From contig CT978603.1 in the NCBI GenBank assembly GCA_000063525.1, positions 863,105-927,104 of the forward strand: DNA of 64,000 bases. The letters run 5' to 3'. Origin of the DNA: Synechococcus sp. RCC307 (GTDB lineage: Bacteria; Cyanobacteriota; Cyanobacteriia; PCC-6307; Cyanobiaceae). The number at the start of each line of letters is the position of its first letter. Position 1 is the first letter of the stretch. The notes beneath the pieces were generated by a model. That model did not search any database, was not told where the DNA came from, and was given only the letters and a program-made list of their open reading frames with translations. Position numbers and translations under genes: made by a program. Positions 17,590-26,700 of this stretch are shown here, in pieces.

Positions 17590-18318
17590 TCAGCTCTTCT
17601 GACGCGGTTCGCCATCGGGAACGAACACGTAGCCATAGCCCCAAACGGTTTGCAGGTAGCGGGGACGACTGGGATCGGGCTCGATCAATTTGCGCACGCG
17701 TGAGACCTGCACATCCATGCTGCGGCTATCGGTTTCACTACTTGGGCCGCGGGCCAATTCGATCAGTCGCTCCCGTGAGAGGGGGCGGTGGGGGTTTTGC
17801 ACAAAGGCGGCCAGCAAGCCAAATTCGCCGCTCGTGATCACCACTGGCTCCCCATCGCGCTCGAGGGTGCGCGCCGAAAGGTCGAGGCTGTTGTTGCCAA
17901 AGCCGATCACCTCGCCATCGGCCACCGGCGTGCCAGCGGGCACGGCGCCGCGCCGCCGCAAGACCGCCTCAATCCGAGCGGAGAGCTCCCGTGGCATGAA
18001 TGGCTTGGCCAAGTAGTCATCAGCGCCCTGCTCGAGGCCAATGATTCGGTCCACAGCTTCGCCGCGTGCTGTGAGCATCACCACCGGCAGATCATCACCG
18101 CCGTCGCGCAGGCGCCGCAAAATCGTCAGCCCGTCGTCACCGGGCATCATCAAATCGAGCACCACCAAATCAGGGCGCTGAAACTCCAGACGTGCTGTGA
18201 ATTGCTTGCCGTCGTTGAGGGTGCGCACCTCATAGCCCTGCTCGCTGAGGTAGGTGCTCAGCAGCTGCCGCAGTTCTGAGTCATCGTCGACCACCCAGAT
18301 GGTCTGCTGTTTGGCCAT
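17590..18318 (-). CDS. OmpR/PhoB-family response regulator
   Basis: A 242-residue regulator. The receiver domain (residues 5-120) has the acidic pair VVDDD, the phosphoacceptor LDLMMPG (Asp near 55), the LTARG switch and the KPF lysine. The C-terminal winged helix (about 140-238) ends VSRVRKLIEPDPSRPRYLQTVWGYGYVF. It is transcribed just ahead of its histidine kinase. It could correspond to one of the few OmpR-type regulators of picocyanobacteria but I cannot tell which; it is not obviously RpaA, RpaB or PhoB. Confidence 0.9.
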   Translation of the reverse strand: MAKQQTIWVVDDDSELRQLLSTYLSEQGYEVRTLNDGKQFTARLEFQRPDLVVLDLMMPGDDGLTILRRLRDGGDDLPVVMLTARGEAVDRIIGLEQGADDYLAKPFMPRELSARIEAVLRRRGAVPAGTPVADGEVIGFGNNSLDLSARTLERDGEPVVITSGEFGLLAAFVQNPHRPLSRERLIELARGPSSETDSRSMDVQVSRVRKLIEPDPSRPRYLQTVWGYGYVFVPDGEPRQKS

Positions 18319-18505
18319 GACGCCGCACTTCTGCCGGGACCTGCAGATCGTATGGAGTTCAGCGCCGCCAAGCCATGGCTGGGCAGCAGGTGCCGCGCAC
18401 TGAATCTTTCCAAGACTGGTTTCAGTTGGATTCCGTCACAGGTTGGTGTCAAAAAGATCCTGCATAGGAAGAATTGATTGGGAGTTGGCTCCATAAGGTG
18501 TGGCT

Positions 18506-18949
18506 ATGCACCGAAAGCTGCTGCCACTGCTGTTGCTGCTACTGGCGGCCACCACGCCGGCGTTGGCGCAGGATCCCCAAGCCGTGCAGCGCCATCGTCA
18601 GAGGATGTTGGAGCTCTTCCATCGCCTCGATCACGACAACGACGGTCGCCTGTATTTGCGAGAGGCTGGTCTGCACCCGAGCATGCGCAACCTCGACCGC
18701 GATGGTGATGGCATCTTGTTGCTGAGAGACATCACACCGCCAGGCGCACCATTCATTGGCGAGCGCCTGTTGCAGGCTTTTCGCCGCTCTGATCGCAATG
18801 GTGATGGCCTGTTGAGCAGGGCTGAATCACAGGTTTTGCCTGGCTTGAGTCATCGTTTTGAGCATTTCGATCGCAATCGTGATGGCTACGTCTCGGTTCA
18901 GGAGTTGATGGCGATGCGTCAGTCGCTCTCGCCGCGCCGTCCCCGCTAG
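18506..18949 (+). CDS. Secreted EF-hand calcium-binding protein
   Basis: A 147-residue protein starting at the ATG at 18506 (AAGG eight bases upstream; a GTG two codons earlier is also possible). A signal peptide (KLLPLLLLLLAATTPALA) ends with an AxA-type cleavage site before QDPQAV. Four EF-hand loops follow: DHDNDGRLYLRE, DRDGDGILLLRD, DRNGDGLLSRAE and DRNRDGYVSVQE, each with Asp/Asn at positions 1, 3 and 5, Gly at 6 and an acidic residue at 12. It should bind Ca2+ in the periplasm or outside the cell. The deaminase gene follows two bases after its stop. Confidence 0.88.
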   Translation: MHRKLLPLLLLLLAATTPALAQDPQAVQRHRQRMLELFHRLDHDNDGRLYLREAGLHPSMRNLDRDGDGILLLRDITPPGAPFIGERLLQAFRRSDRNGDGLLSRAESQVLPGLSHRFEHFDRNRDGYVSVQELMAMRQSLSPRRPR

Positions 18950-18951
18950 CG

Positions 18952-19401
18952 ATGGACCGCGACCTGCGCCAGCAGTTGATGGATCAAGCCCGGGCTGAGG
19001 CGGAATTGGGCTGGGCCGAAGGTGGCATTCCAATTGGAGCGGTGCTGGCCACCGAATCGGGGGAAGTGGTGGCCCGCGGACACAATCAGCGCGTGCAGAA
19101 CGGTGACCCCACCTCCCATGGCGAAACCCAGTGCATTCGCAACGCCGGGCGCCGGCGTGATTGGCATCAGCTCACCTTGGTGACCACGCTCTCTCCCTGC
19201 CCCATGTGCGCGGGGACCGCGGTGCTGTTGGGATTTCGCCGGGTGCTCATCGGTGAGCGCCGCAGTTTTGCCGGTCAGGAATCCTGGCTGGTGGATGCGG
19301 GCATTGAAGTGGACTGCCTCGATGACAGCGGCTGCATGGCCTTAATGGAGCGCATGCTGCAGCACAAGCCCGATCTTTGGGCCGAAGACATCGGCCATTG
19401 A
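18952..19401 (+). CDS. Cytidine/cytosine deaminase-family zinc enzyme
   Basis: A 149-residue single-domain protein with the zinc-deaminase signature: HGE (near residue 61, with the catalytic Glu) and TLSPCPMCAGTAV (PCxxC near 83-86). The conserved PIGAVLA near residue 26 is typical of the tRNA adenosine/cytosine/guanine deaminase branch. The C-terminal EDIGH ending resembles fungal-type cytosine deaminases. Substrate is therefore probably a free base (cytosine or similar) rather than tRNA, but this is a judgment from the C-terminus only. It is probably co-transcribed with the EF-hand gene. Confidence 0.8.
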   Translation: MDRDLRQQLMDQARAEAELGWAEGGIPIGAVLATESGEVVARGHNQRVQNGDPTSHGETQCIRNAGRRRDWHQLTLVTTLSPCPMCAGTAVLLGFRRVLIGERRSFAGQESWLVDAGIEVDCLDDSGCMALMERMLQHKPDLWAEDIGH

Positions 19402-19405
19402 GCCC

Positions 19406-19792
19406 TTAGCGGCTCTGCAGCAGATAGCTGGTGGCGGGTTGACGGCGTTGAACCACAGACCGCTGTTGGTTTTTGCGGCGCGCGGGGCGAGCTGGAGCGG
19501 TCATCAATGCTTTGACTCCGCGCACCACACCGCCAACCAAAAGCACCAGGCTGAGGCTCACCAGGGCCAACAGCAGCAGGGCTCCTGCGAGCTGGAGCAC
19601 ACCGGCGCCGAAATGCATCAGCCCCAACGTGAGGTTGCGGACCGCGGTGCTGAAAAACAGCACGGTGTCGAGATAGCTCGGCAACTGCGCCAAGCCAAAC
19701 ATCAAGGCACCACCGGCACCCAACCAGAGAGCCGAGGTCAACAGAGAGCGCAGGCGGGTGGGTCCCTGCTTGCCGCGGCGTTGGGCTGACAC
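19406..19792 (-). CDS. Small membrane protein with basic tail
   Basis: A 128-residue ORF from a GTG at 19792. It has a basic start, hydrophobic segments at about 18-36, 45-62 (partly polar) and 66-90, and a basic, Arg/Gln-rich C-terminus (PARRKNQQRSVVQRRQ). No family is recognised. It ends four bases from the convergent deaminase gene. Confidence 0.6.
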   Translation of the reverse strand: MSAQRRGKQGPTRLRSLLTSALWLGAGGALMFGLAQLPSYLDTVLFFSTAVRNLTLGLMHFGAGVLQLAGALLLLALVSLSLVLLVGGVVRGVKALMTAPARPARRKNQQRSVVQRRQPATSYLLQSR

Positions 19793-19841
19793 GGGACTCA
19801 GGAGCAGCAGAACGCCAACGGTATCGGCCTTCTGGGGCGGG

Positions 19842-20129
19842 TCAATCCTGCGTGTCGTCGAGGGGGCTGTCCTGCAGCCGGCCCGCCTGTTGCATCCAGC
19901 GCAAGAACTCTTCGACCACCAAGCTGTTGGGGCAGTCCACCAGGCTCATGCTGCCGACGGTGCAGTCGCCATGACCGGAGTGGTGGAGGCTGAGGCGGAA
20001 GTCATCACCACTGAGTCCGCAGACCTCGGGGTCACTGCGCACCACCACATCGAGGTTGGCACCAAGACGGCTCACCAGCCGGCGGCATTCATTCCACTCC
20101 AGGGCGCCGCTGGACTTACGCGGAATCAT
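19842..20129 (-). CDS. Small protein at the end of the DUF3038-DUF4335 operon
   Basis: A 95-residue soluble protein from the ATG at 20129, which overlaps the upstream stop by four bases (ATGA). It reads MIPRKSSGALEWNECRRLV... with GDCTVGSMSLVDCPNSLVVEEFLRWM, three Cys, and an acidic end. No known domain. Translational coupling to the DUF4335 gene suggests a shared role. Confidence 0.65.
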   Translation of the reverse strand: MIPRKSSGALEWNECRRLVSRLGANLDVVVRSDPEVCGLSGDDFRLSLHHSGHGDCTVGSMSLVDCPNSLVVEEFLRWMQQAGRLQDSPLDDTQD

Positions 20130-20791
20130 GGCTTGCTCTGTTCGGTGGTGGTTGTGTTGCCAGTCGGCTCTGCTGTGCGCTGCGGAAGCGGCAGCAAGCT
20201 GACCAAGGCACCAACGATGACAACACTGGCGCAGGCCGCGGCGGGGGCGATCCATTGCCCCTGCCTGCGCACGCTGGAGCGCCGGTACTGTCCCCGGCGC
20301 AATGGCTGCGGGCTTTGCACCTCAAGCCCCAGAGCGCAGCGGGCGTCCACCAACATCTGATCAATGCAGTGATTGAGATCAGCAAGCTCGGCGTGATCGA
20401 GCGCCAGCTCCAGAGGAGGGGTGTCGGGCTGGCTTGAGCGCAACCGCAGCAGGTGCCGCCCGTCGTCTTGTGGCTCCAGGCTCACCACCGCTTCACTGCC
20501 GCCGCTTTGTTGGCAGGGCTGCGCGCTCACCAGCAGCCGCACATAGGGCTGAACGGCGCTCACCAGGGCTTGGAGATGCTCGCGTTTGCCTTGAAGACTG
20601 GCCTTCTGCCCCAAGTTGAGGTCCCAGCCGGTGAGGATGTTGAGCTGCTGTTGCGGCTGGTCAGCGCTGGCAGTGGCGGTGACATCAGGCAGGCCGGTGA
20701 GTTCTAGGCGGCAGCTGGATTGCTCGTAGCGCAACTTGTACTGGGTGCCGCTGAGCCCTGCTGCGCTCGCCAGGGAGGAGAAGTTGGTCAT
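20126..20791 (-). CDS. DUF4335-family protein
   Basis: A 221-residue protein. About 175 soluble residues (YKLRYEQSSCRLELTGLPD..., later RSSQPDTPPLELALDHAELADLNHCIDQ) precede a single membrane segment (APAAACASVVIVGALVSLLPL, about 178-200) and a short Thr-rich tail. This matches the cyanobacterial DUF4335 family, which I recall next to DUF3038. Function unknown; likely a tail-anchored protein facing the cytoplasm. It overlaps both neighbours by four bases. Confidence 0.8.
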   Translation of the reverse strand: MTNFSSLASAAGLSGTQYKLRYEQSSCRLELTGLPDVTATASADQPQQQLNILTGWDLNLGQKASLQGKREHLQALVSAVQPYVRLLVSAQPCQQSGGSEAVVSLEPQDDGRHLLRLRSSQPDTPPLELALDHAELADLNHCIDQMLVDARCALGLEVQSPQPLRRGQYRRSSVRRQGQWIAPAAACASVVIVGALVSLLPLPQRTAEPTGNTTTTEQSKP

Positions 20792-21291
20792 CGGCTGCCG
20801 TCCCGCAGGCTGGCTTCCAACCGTTGCACGCCACCGGGGCCGCAGCAGAGGGCCAGGGTCAGTACCAATTCCTGGCGTAAGGCCTCGCCATCGGCTGGAT
20901 CCAGCAGTTGACGAATGGCCCCCCTGCGGCCATTCATGCGGCCTTCCACCAAGTCGTTGTAGCGCTCGCGAAACAAGCCCCAGCGCTGAGCATTGAGTTC
21001 AGCGGGCTCGCTGCTGGAGAGCAATTGGCGCAGCATTGGGTAGAGGCGATCGGCGAGGCTGCAGACCAGCTCCACAAGGCCCCGTTGTTCAGCGGCATTG
21101 AGCTCACCGCGGCGGCTGGCGCGGCGCAAGGGATTGCGGCAGCGCGATTTCCAGAGGGCGACGCGATCGGGAAAGGCTTCTTGCAGCTGCAATTGCTCAC
21201 AGCTCCAGACCATGGCTTCGCTGCCATGCAAATCAAGGGCTTCGATGGCCAGCAAGAGCAGGTCGAGCCGCTCCATGCCGCGGCGCGGCAT
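20788..21291 (-). CDS. DUF3038-family protein
   Basis: From the ATG at 21291 the protein has 167 residues (MPRRGMERLDLLLLAIEALDLHGSEAM...). The frame is open up to 21399 but that extension reaches the divergent apt start and looks non-coding. It is helical, with no membrane segment, and contains RFRERYNDLVEGRMNGRR-like basic stretches. It matches the cyanobacterial DUF3038 family. Its stop overlaps the DUF4335 start by four bases, forming a three-gene unit. Confidence 0.8.
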   Translation of the reverse strand: MPRRGMERLDLLLLAIEALDLHGSEAMVWSCEQLQLQEAFPDRVALWKSRCRNPLRRASRRGELNAAEQRGLVELVCSLADRLYPMLRQLLSSSEPAELNAQRWGLFRERYNDLVEGRMNGRRGAIRQLLDPADGEALRQELVLTLALCCGPGGVQRLEASLRDGSR

Positions 21292-21401
21292 CCGGCTGGT
21301 AGTGGCAGGCGCTGCTGTTGCGATCAAGGACCGGGGGCAATGGCTGAGATGATGCCAGTTGAGGCCTTGTGCCGTCACCTCTTTGTTAGGAGCCTCCATC
21401 C

Positions 21402-21935
21402 ATGGCCGAGAGCCTTGAGCAGCAACTACGTGCCCTGGTCAGGGATGTGCCGGATTTCCCGAAGCCAGGAATTTTGTTCCGTGACCTCACACCGGTCATG
21501 CGCGATCCCCAGGCTTGGAAGCAAGTGATGGAGGGGATGCAGCAGTCTTTGGCTGGCTTGCAGCCTGAGGTGATTGTGGGGATTGAGGCGCGGGGCTTCA
21601 TCGTTGGCACCAGCCTGGCGATGACGATGGGCCTGGGCTTTGTGCCCGTGCGTAAGCCCGGCAAACTCCCTGGTCCGATCACTGCTGTGGACTATGCCCT
21701 CGAGTACGGCAGCGACCGGCTGGAGATCCAAGAGGGGGCCTTGAGCGGCTGCCAGCGCGTGTTGGTGGTCGATGATCTGCTGGCCACTGGCGGCACTGCG
21801 GCAGCCTGCGCGGAACTGGTGAGCCGAGCTGGCGGGGCCGTGTGCGGTTACGGCTTTGTGGCTGAGCTCACAGCCCTTGGCGGCCGCAGCAAACTCCCCG
21901 GAGGCGTGCTGGTGGAGTCACTGATTCATTACTGA
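21402..21935 (+). CDS. apt: Adenine phosphoribosyltransferase
   Basis: A 177-residue type I PRTase that salvages adenine to AMP using PRPP. The PRPP-binding motif [16 protein letters not shown] is at about residues 122-137. [14 protein letters not shown] (19-32) and [14 protein letters not shown] (about 62-75) are typical Apt blocks. Length is standard, and the ATG start at 21402 is clear. Confidence 0.95.
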   Translation: MAESLEQQLRALVRDVPDFPKPGILFRDLTPVMRDPQAWKQVMEGMQQSLAGLQPEVIVGIEARGFIVGTSLAMTMGLGFVPVRKPGKLPGPITAVDYALEYGSDRLEIQEGALSGCQRVLVVDDLLATGGTAAACAELVSRAGGAVCGYGFVAELTALGGRSKLPGGVLVESLIHY

Positions 21936-21937
21936 GG

Positions 21938-22150
21938 TCAGCTTTGACCGTCTTGCCAATCGAGCACTTGGTCGAGTTGTCCCAGGTTGAGCAAACCAAA
22001 ACGCCAGAGGGTCACCGGCAGCGGGGCCTGCTCTTGGATGGCTTGACGAACGCCAAGAGCTAGGGCGTCTTCGCTCAAACCGATGTCTCGGCGCAGGTAA
22101 TCCACCAGGGCCGATGCGGGAACAGGTTGTGGCGTGGTGGTAATCACCAT
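21938..22150 (-). CDS. DUF2949-family small protein
   Basis: A 70-residue protein (ALVDYLRRDIGLSEDALALGVRQ...LPVTLWRFGLLNLGQLDQVLDW). It matches the short cyanobacterial DUF2949 family, predicted all-helical and of unknown role. It is convergent with apt, two bases apart. Confidence 0.7.
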   Translation of the reverse strand: MVITTTPQPVPASALVDYLRRDIGLSEDALALGVRQAIQEQAPLPVTLWRFGLLNLGQLDQVLDWQDGQS

Positions 22151-22236
22151 GGCCGGTTAGGGGCGAAGTGGATGCTGAAAGCCTTCCGTACGCACGAGTG
22201 TGCCCTCGTTTGGATCAGAAAGCCGTTAAGAGCGCC

Positions 22237-23400
22237 TTAAGGGGGTTGATTATTTGGCCGCTGCCACGCACCTGTCAAGAGCATTCCTACTGGTCCATAG
22301 GTGGCCAGATTGAGGCTCAAGCGGCGGAGGGCTGGTATTCCATCCAGTAGGGCGATGCCAAAACGTCTGATCGGCAGCAGCAGGCGATGGCCATTGGAGA
22401 ACAGCCGGATCAGGCCATCGGTGGCGATCATTACGGCGATGAGATCCAGCCAGCGCCTGCGGCCATAGCGCTGCACCAGCTGGCGGGCCCCCAGTTCTGG
22501 TTGTTGAGCCAACGCCGCCAAGGTGGCCACGTCGCGCCAGCAGAGGTTGAGTCCCTGGCCGCCTACCGGGTGGCAGCGGTGCGCTGTTTCGCCGCAGAGC
22601 AAGGTGGTGCCTCGGCCCAGCCGTCGGGCGAGCCGCCATTCCACTGGGAACCAGGCTGGTTGGTCGAGCAAGGCTTCCGCCTGGGCTGCAGGTGGCAGGG
22701 CTTGGTTGAGCGCAGCCAGGAAGGCTTCAGGGTGCAGCTCGCAGCGTTGTTGGCAGCGCTGCTCAGGGGCGCTCCACACCACTTGGGCCACTCCGGCGCC
22801 AAATGGCAGCACGGCTAGCGGGCCTTCGGGGCGAAACAGCTCCCAGGCCGTGTCGTCCGAGCTGGAGCTGGTGGTTGTCAGCTTCACCTGCACCGTCAGG
22901 CAGCTTTGGCGGTAGCGAAAACCGCGAAACCGAATTCCCAAGGCATCCCGGCTGCTGGAGTTTGCGCCCTCTGCAATCACTTGCAGGTCATCGGGGCTGG
23001 GGCTGGGGCTGCTGCTCGTGCCCAGGTGCATCGCCACGGCCTTGTGCTGGTGGCAGGCCTCCAACAGATGCTGTTGCAAGGGCCGGTGATCGGCAATCCA
23101 GCCCACCGCTTCTGGTGCTGAGAAGAGTGTGCTGGCCTTGCTGCCTCGGTCGTGAAGCTCAAGGCGCCGGAAGGGATGGCAGCAGCTGCTCAGATGCCTC
23201 CAAAGCTTGAGCTGGATCAGCAGCTCTTGGGTGGAGTGGGTGAGCGCATAGGCCCGCCTGCGCTGCAGCAGCTGCTCAGGGGTCTGGGGATCCAGCAGGT
23301 GTACCCGCCAGCCGGCTTCGGCCAAAGCCAGGGCCGCCAAGCTGCCGGTGGGCCCGGCTCCGCGGACCCATGCGGTGCGTTCTGATGCCGCGCGTTGCAT
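22237..23400 (-). CDS. UbiH/COQ6-like FAD-dependent monooxygenase
   Basis: A 387-residue flavoprotein from the ATG at 23400. The N-terminal dinucleotide-binding motif is GAGPTGSLAALALAEAGW (about residues 12-29), and the second FAD motif is GETAHRCHPVGGQGLNLCWRD (about 280-300; GE replaces the usual GD). Relatives hydroxylate aromatic rings, for example in ubiquinone synthesis; in cyanobacteria a plastoquinone-ring or other aromatic substrate is possible. The C-terminus has a hydrophobic stretch. Its end is 86 bases from the DUF2949 gene. Confidence 0.8.
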   Translation of the reverse strand: MQRAASERTAWVRGAGPTGSLAALALAEAGWRVHLLDPQTPEQLLQRRRAYALTHSTQELLIQLKLWRHLSSCCHPFRRLELHDRGSKASTLFSAPEAVGWIADHRPLQQHLLEACHQHKAVAMHLGTSSSPSPSPDDLQVIAEGANSSSRDALGIRFRGFRYRQSCLTVQVKLTTTSSSSDDTAWELFRPEGPLAVLPFGAGVAQVVWSAPEQRCQQRCELHPEAFLAALNQALPPAAQAEALLDQPAWFPVEWRLARRLGRGTTLLCGETAHRCHPVGGQGLNLCWRDVATLAALAQQPELGARQLVQRYGRRRWLDLIAVMIATDGLIRLFSNGHRLLLPIRRFGIALLDGIPALRRLSLNLATYGPVGMLLTGAWQRPNNQPP

Positions 23401-23434
23401 AAAAAATCCCGCGACAGAAAGTCTGCCGCGGGAT
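23401..23434 (-). terminator. Rho-independent terminator of the hli gene
   Basis: On the minus strand, ATCCCGCGGCAGA pairs with TCTGTCGCGGGAT (one mismatch) across a short loop and is followed directly by six T residues. It lies 31 bases after the hli stop and just before the UbiH-like gene, so it ends hli transcripts before that gene. Confidence 0.85.
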
Positions 23435-23465
23435 GGAGTCAAGTTGTGGACTGGTGATCCGGTAA

Positions 23466-23711
23466 TCAGCCGATGCCCAGCAGGCCGCGGGTGAAGGCCT
23501 CGCCGCCCATGGCGAATTCAGTGGCCAGCAAAGCGATGAAGCCGAGCATGGCCATCCGGCCATTCAGCTTTTCAGCACGCTCGTGGAACCCCCAGCCGTT
23601 TTCAGGCTCAACCACCTGCATGCGGGGTTCGGAGGCAAAAGCATTGAGGCGGCCGCCGTCTTCGGTGGTCACCACAGCGCCGCGGATCGGAGCGGAGGAG
23701 GAGGAGGTCAT
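23466..23711 (-). CDS. hli: High-light-inducible protein (Hli/Scp, chlorophyll a/b-binding-like)
   Basis: An 81-residue one-helix protein starting at the ATG at 23711. Residues about 46-72 hold the chlorophyll-binding helix with ERAEKLNGRMAMLGFIA, the ExxNxRxAMxGF signature. The N-terminal half is hydrophilic and stroma-facing. Such proteins bind chlorophyll and carotenoid in the thylakoid and protect photosystem assembly in strong light. The 67-base gap before it carries HLR1-like repeats, and a strong terminator follows. It lies next to chlH, linking pigment synthesis and photoprotection. Confidence 0.92.
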   Translation of the reverse strand: MTSSSSAPIRGAVVTTEDGGRLNAFASEPRMQVVEPENGWGFHERAEKLNGRMAMLGFIALLATEFAMGGEAFTRGLLGIG

Positions 23712-23734
23712 GTGATGCCGTGTTCTTTGCTGAC

Positions 23735-23760
23735 TGTAACGCAGTATTGCGTTATGTAAC
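23735..23760 (-). promoter_or_regulatory. HLR1-like repeat pair upstream of hli
   Basis: On the minus strand GTTACATA starts at 23760 and GTTACA recurs 20 bases later at 23740, two helical turns apart. The HLR1 element bound by RpaB is a repeat of (G/T)TTACAWW, usually with 10-base period. The same segment forms a TAACGCA/TGCGTTA hairpin at 23737-23754. Confidence 0.45.
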
Positions 23761-23778
23761 GGCACCCCTTGATTTTTC

Positions 23779-26700
23779 TCAGCTGCTGACGCCTTCGATC
23801 CTGTCCTCGATCTCCTGATACAGGTCCTGGAGTTGCTGGATGTTTTCGTCTGAGGTCTCCCAGTAGCCACGACCGTTGACCTCTAGAAGCGTTCCAACGA
23901 TGCGGCGGAAGCTGTGGGGGTTGAGTTCCATCAGCCGCTTGCGCATCTCCGGATCGTTGATGAAGGTGTCGTTCGCATCCTCATAAACGAAGTTGTCAAC
24001 GGCGCCGCTGGTGGCACTCCAGCCCAGGGTGAAGTTGAGGCGCTTGGCCACTTCACGCACACCCTCGTAGCCGGAGTCGAGCATGCCCTCGTACCACTTC
24101 GGGTTGAGCAGCTTGGTGCGGGAATCCAGGCGAATGGTTTCGCTCAAGGTGCGCACTTGGGCATTGGCCGTGGTGGTGTCAGCGATGTAGCTGGAGGGGG
24201 CTTTGCCGTCGTCGCGCAGGCCAGCGATCAATTTGGTGGGATCGGAATCGAAGTAGTGGCTCACGTCTGTGAGCGAGATCTCTGCGGAATCCAGGTTCTG
24301 GAAGGTGACATCAGCGGTCTTCATGACCGATTCGAACACCTCACGGTTCTGGTTCATCTCGCCGGGGTTATCGGCGTTGAAGGCAAAGGTCTTGCGGTTC
24401 AGATACATCTCCTGCAGCTCGTCCTCTTCTTCCCAGCTGCTGTTCTCCACCGCCAGGTTGACGTTGGAGCTGTAGCTGCCGCTGGCATTGGAGAACACCC
24501 GGGTGGCGGCATCGCGCAGGCTTGTGCCCTCTTTCTCGGCTTGCTCTTGGGCGTGGGCGCGAACGAAGTTTTGATCCAGAGGCTCGTCGGCCTCAGCTGC
24601 CATCTTCACGCCCTGATCGATGAGGGCCATCTGGTTGATGAACAGATCGCGGAACACCCCGGAGCAATTCACCACCACATCGATGCGGGGACGCCCCAGC
24701 TCCTCCAGGGAAATCAGCTCCAGCTTGTTCACTCGGCCCAAGGAATCGGGCACTGGGCGCACACCGATGAACCAAAGGATCTGTGCGAGGGATTCGCCGT
24801 AGGTCTTGATGTTGTCGGTGCCCCAGAGCACGCAGGCGATGGTTTCTGGCCAAGCACCCTGCTCAGCCTTTTGGCGCTCGATCAAACGATCCACCACCAC
24901 CTTGGCGGCGGCCACAGCTGCCCGGGTGGGAATGGCTTGGGGGTCGAGGGCGTGGATGTTTTTGCCGCTGGGCAACACTCCGGGGTTGCGAATCGGGTCG
25001 CCGCCAGGACCAGGCAGCACATATTCGCCATCGAGAGCTTTCAGCAGGCTTTCCATCTCTTGGTCGGCGCACACCTGCTCGAGGCAGAACTGCAGATAAC
25101 CAAAGAGCTTGTCGAGTTCCTCCTGATCAACGCTGTTAAACCCGGCTTGGCGCACGGTCCGCAGCCAAGGGCTCGGCAGCTTGATGCCCACCGACTCCAC
25201 CAGTTTGAGCAGCCAACCGAAGTTCTGCTGCAGGGTGACGCGGCCATCGTTGCCGGTGACAGCACGAACCATGGCGCCCACGGTGAGGCGGCAGGTTTCG
25301 GTGATGCGCTGGTTGAGTTCCACATCGGCCAGCACGCCTTCGTCGTTGCCGCGGTAGACCTCGTCAATCGAGCGTCCAATGCTCTCGGCCAGCAGGCTGG
25401 GCAGGGAGCGCAAGCCATCGTCTTCTCTCTCGAGCGCGGCGATGTTCACCAAGGTGGCAATGGCTTCCTCGGCTGTGGGGGGTTTGCCAATGGTGTGCAG
25501 GCCGCAGGGCAGCAGGCGGCTTTCGATCTCCATTAGTTGGCGGTAGACCGCGCCCACAACGGCATCACGTTGCTCTTCACTCAGCTCAGAGGCGTCCTGC
25601 TCAGGCAGGGCAACGTCCTTATCGAGGTTGCACAGACGTGAGGTCTCAACGATGGCGTTGACGATCTGGACGCCACGGCTGCTCTCACGCAGCTGTTGGT
25701 AGGAGCCCACCAACTCGCCGAGTTCCTTGAGGCCCTTGTAGAGACCAGCGTTTTCAGCAGGGGGCGTCAGGTAGCTGATCGTGGAGGCGTAGCCACGCCG
25801 CTTGGCGATGGTGGCTTCCGAGGGGTTGTTGGCTGCGTAGTAGTAGAGGTTCGGCAGCGCGCCGATCAGGCTGTCGGGATAGCAGGTGTCACTCATGCCC
25901 ATCTGTTTGCCGGGCATGAACTCCAAAGAGCCATGGGTGCCGAAGTGCAGCACTGCATCAGCGCCCCAGATCTTCTCGAGATAGGTGTAGTAAGCCGCGA
26001 AGCCGTGGTGGGGGCTGGCGCTGCGGGAATAGAGCAGCCGCATCGGGTCACCCTCGTAGCCGAAGGTGGGCTGCACACCAACAAACACGTTGCCGAAGTG
26101 GCGGCCAAAGACCAGCAGGTTTTGGCCGTCGCTGTTCAGTTCACCAGGGGCTTTGCCCCAGTTCTCTTCCAGGCGCTCGTAATACGGAGTGAGGCGCTCG
26201 TATTCCTCCACGCTCATGCGATGGGCAATGGCTAACTCAGGTGCCCCCTCCATGGCTTCGGCATCGGTGAGCACCAGATCCATCAAGCCCTTGGGCGTGG
26301 CTGGCACATCACCAACCTGGTATCCGCGGGCGCGCATCTCTTCGAGCACCCGGTGGATTGAGCCAAAAACATCAAGGTAGGCGGCGGTGCCGACGTTGCC
26401 TTTGTCGGGGGGGAAGCTGAACACCGTGATGGCCAGCTTCTTTTCGTTTCGAGGCTTGATGCGCAGGTTCGCCCAGCGAATCGAACGTTCAGCAATGGCA
26501 TCCACCCGGTCCTGCAGGGTGTGGGCCTTGCCGGTGGCGTCGTCGCGGCCACTGAGCACGATTGGTTCGATCGCGCCATCCAGTTCAGGGATGGCGATCT
26601 GCAGAGCCACCTGCACCGGGTGAAGGCCCAGGTCGCTGGCTTCCCATTCCTGGGTGGTTTGGAACACCAGCGGCAGCGCCACCATGTAGGGGCGATTCAG

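Noticed and set aside
23914-25536. Long open frame (540 codons) on the plus strand opposite chlH
   Set aside because: It is the antisense shadow of a GC-rich, strongly conserved gene. The translated product is His/Gly/Val-rich without recognisable domains.
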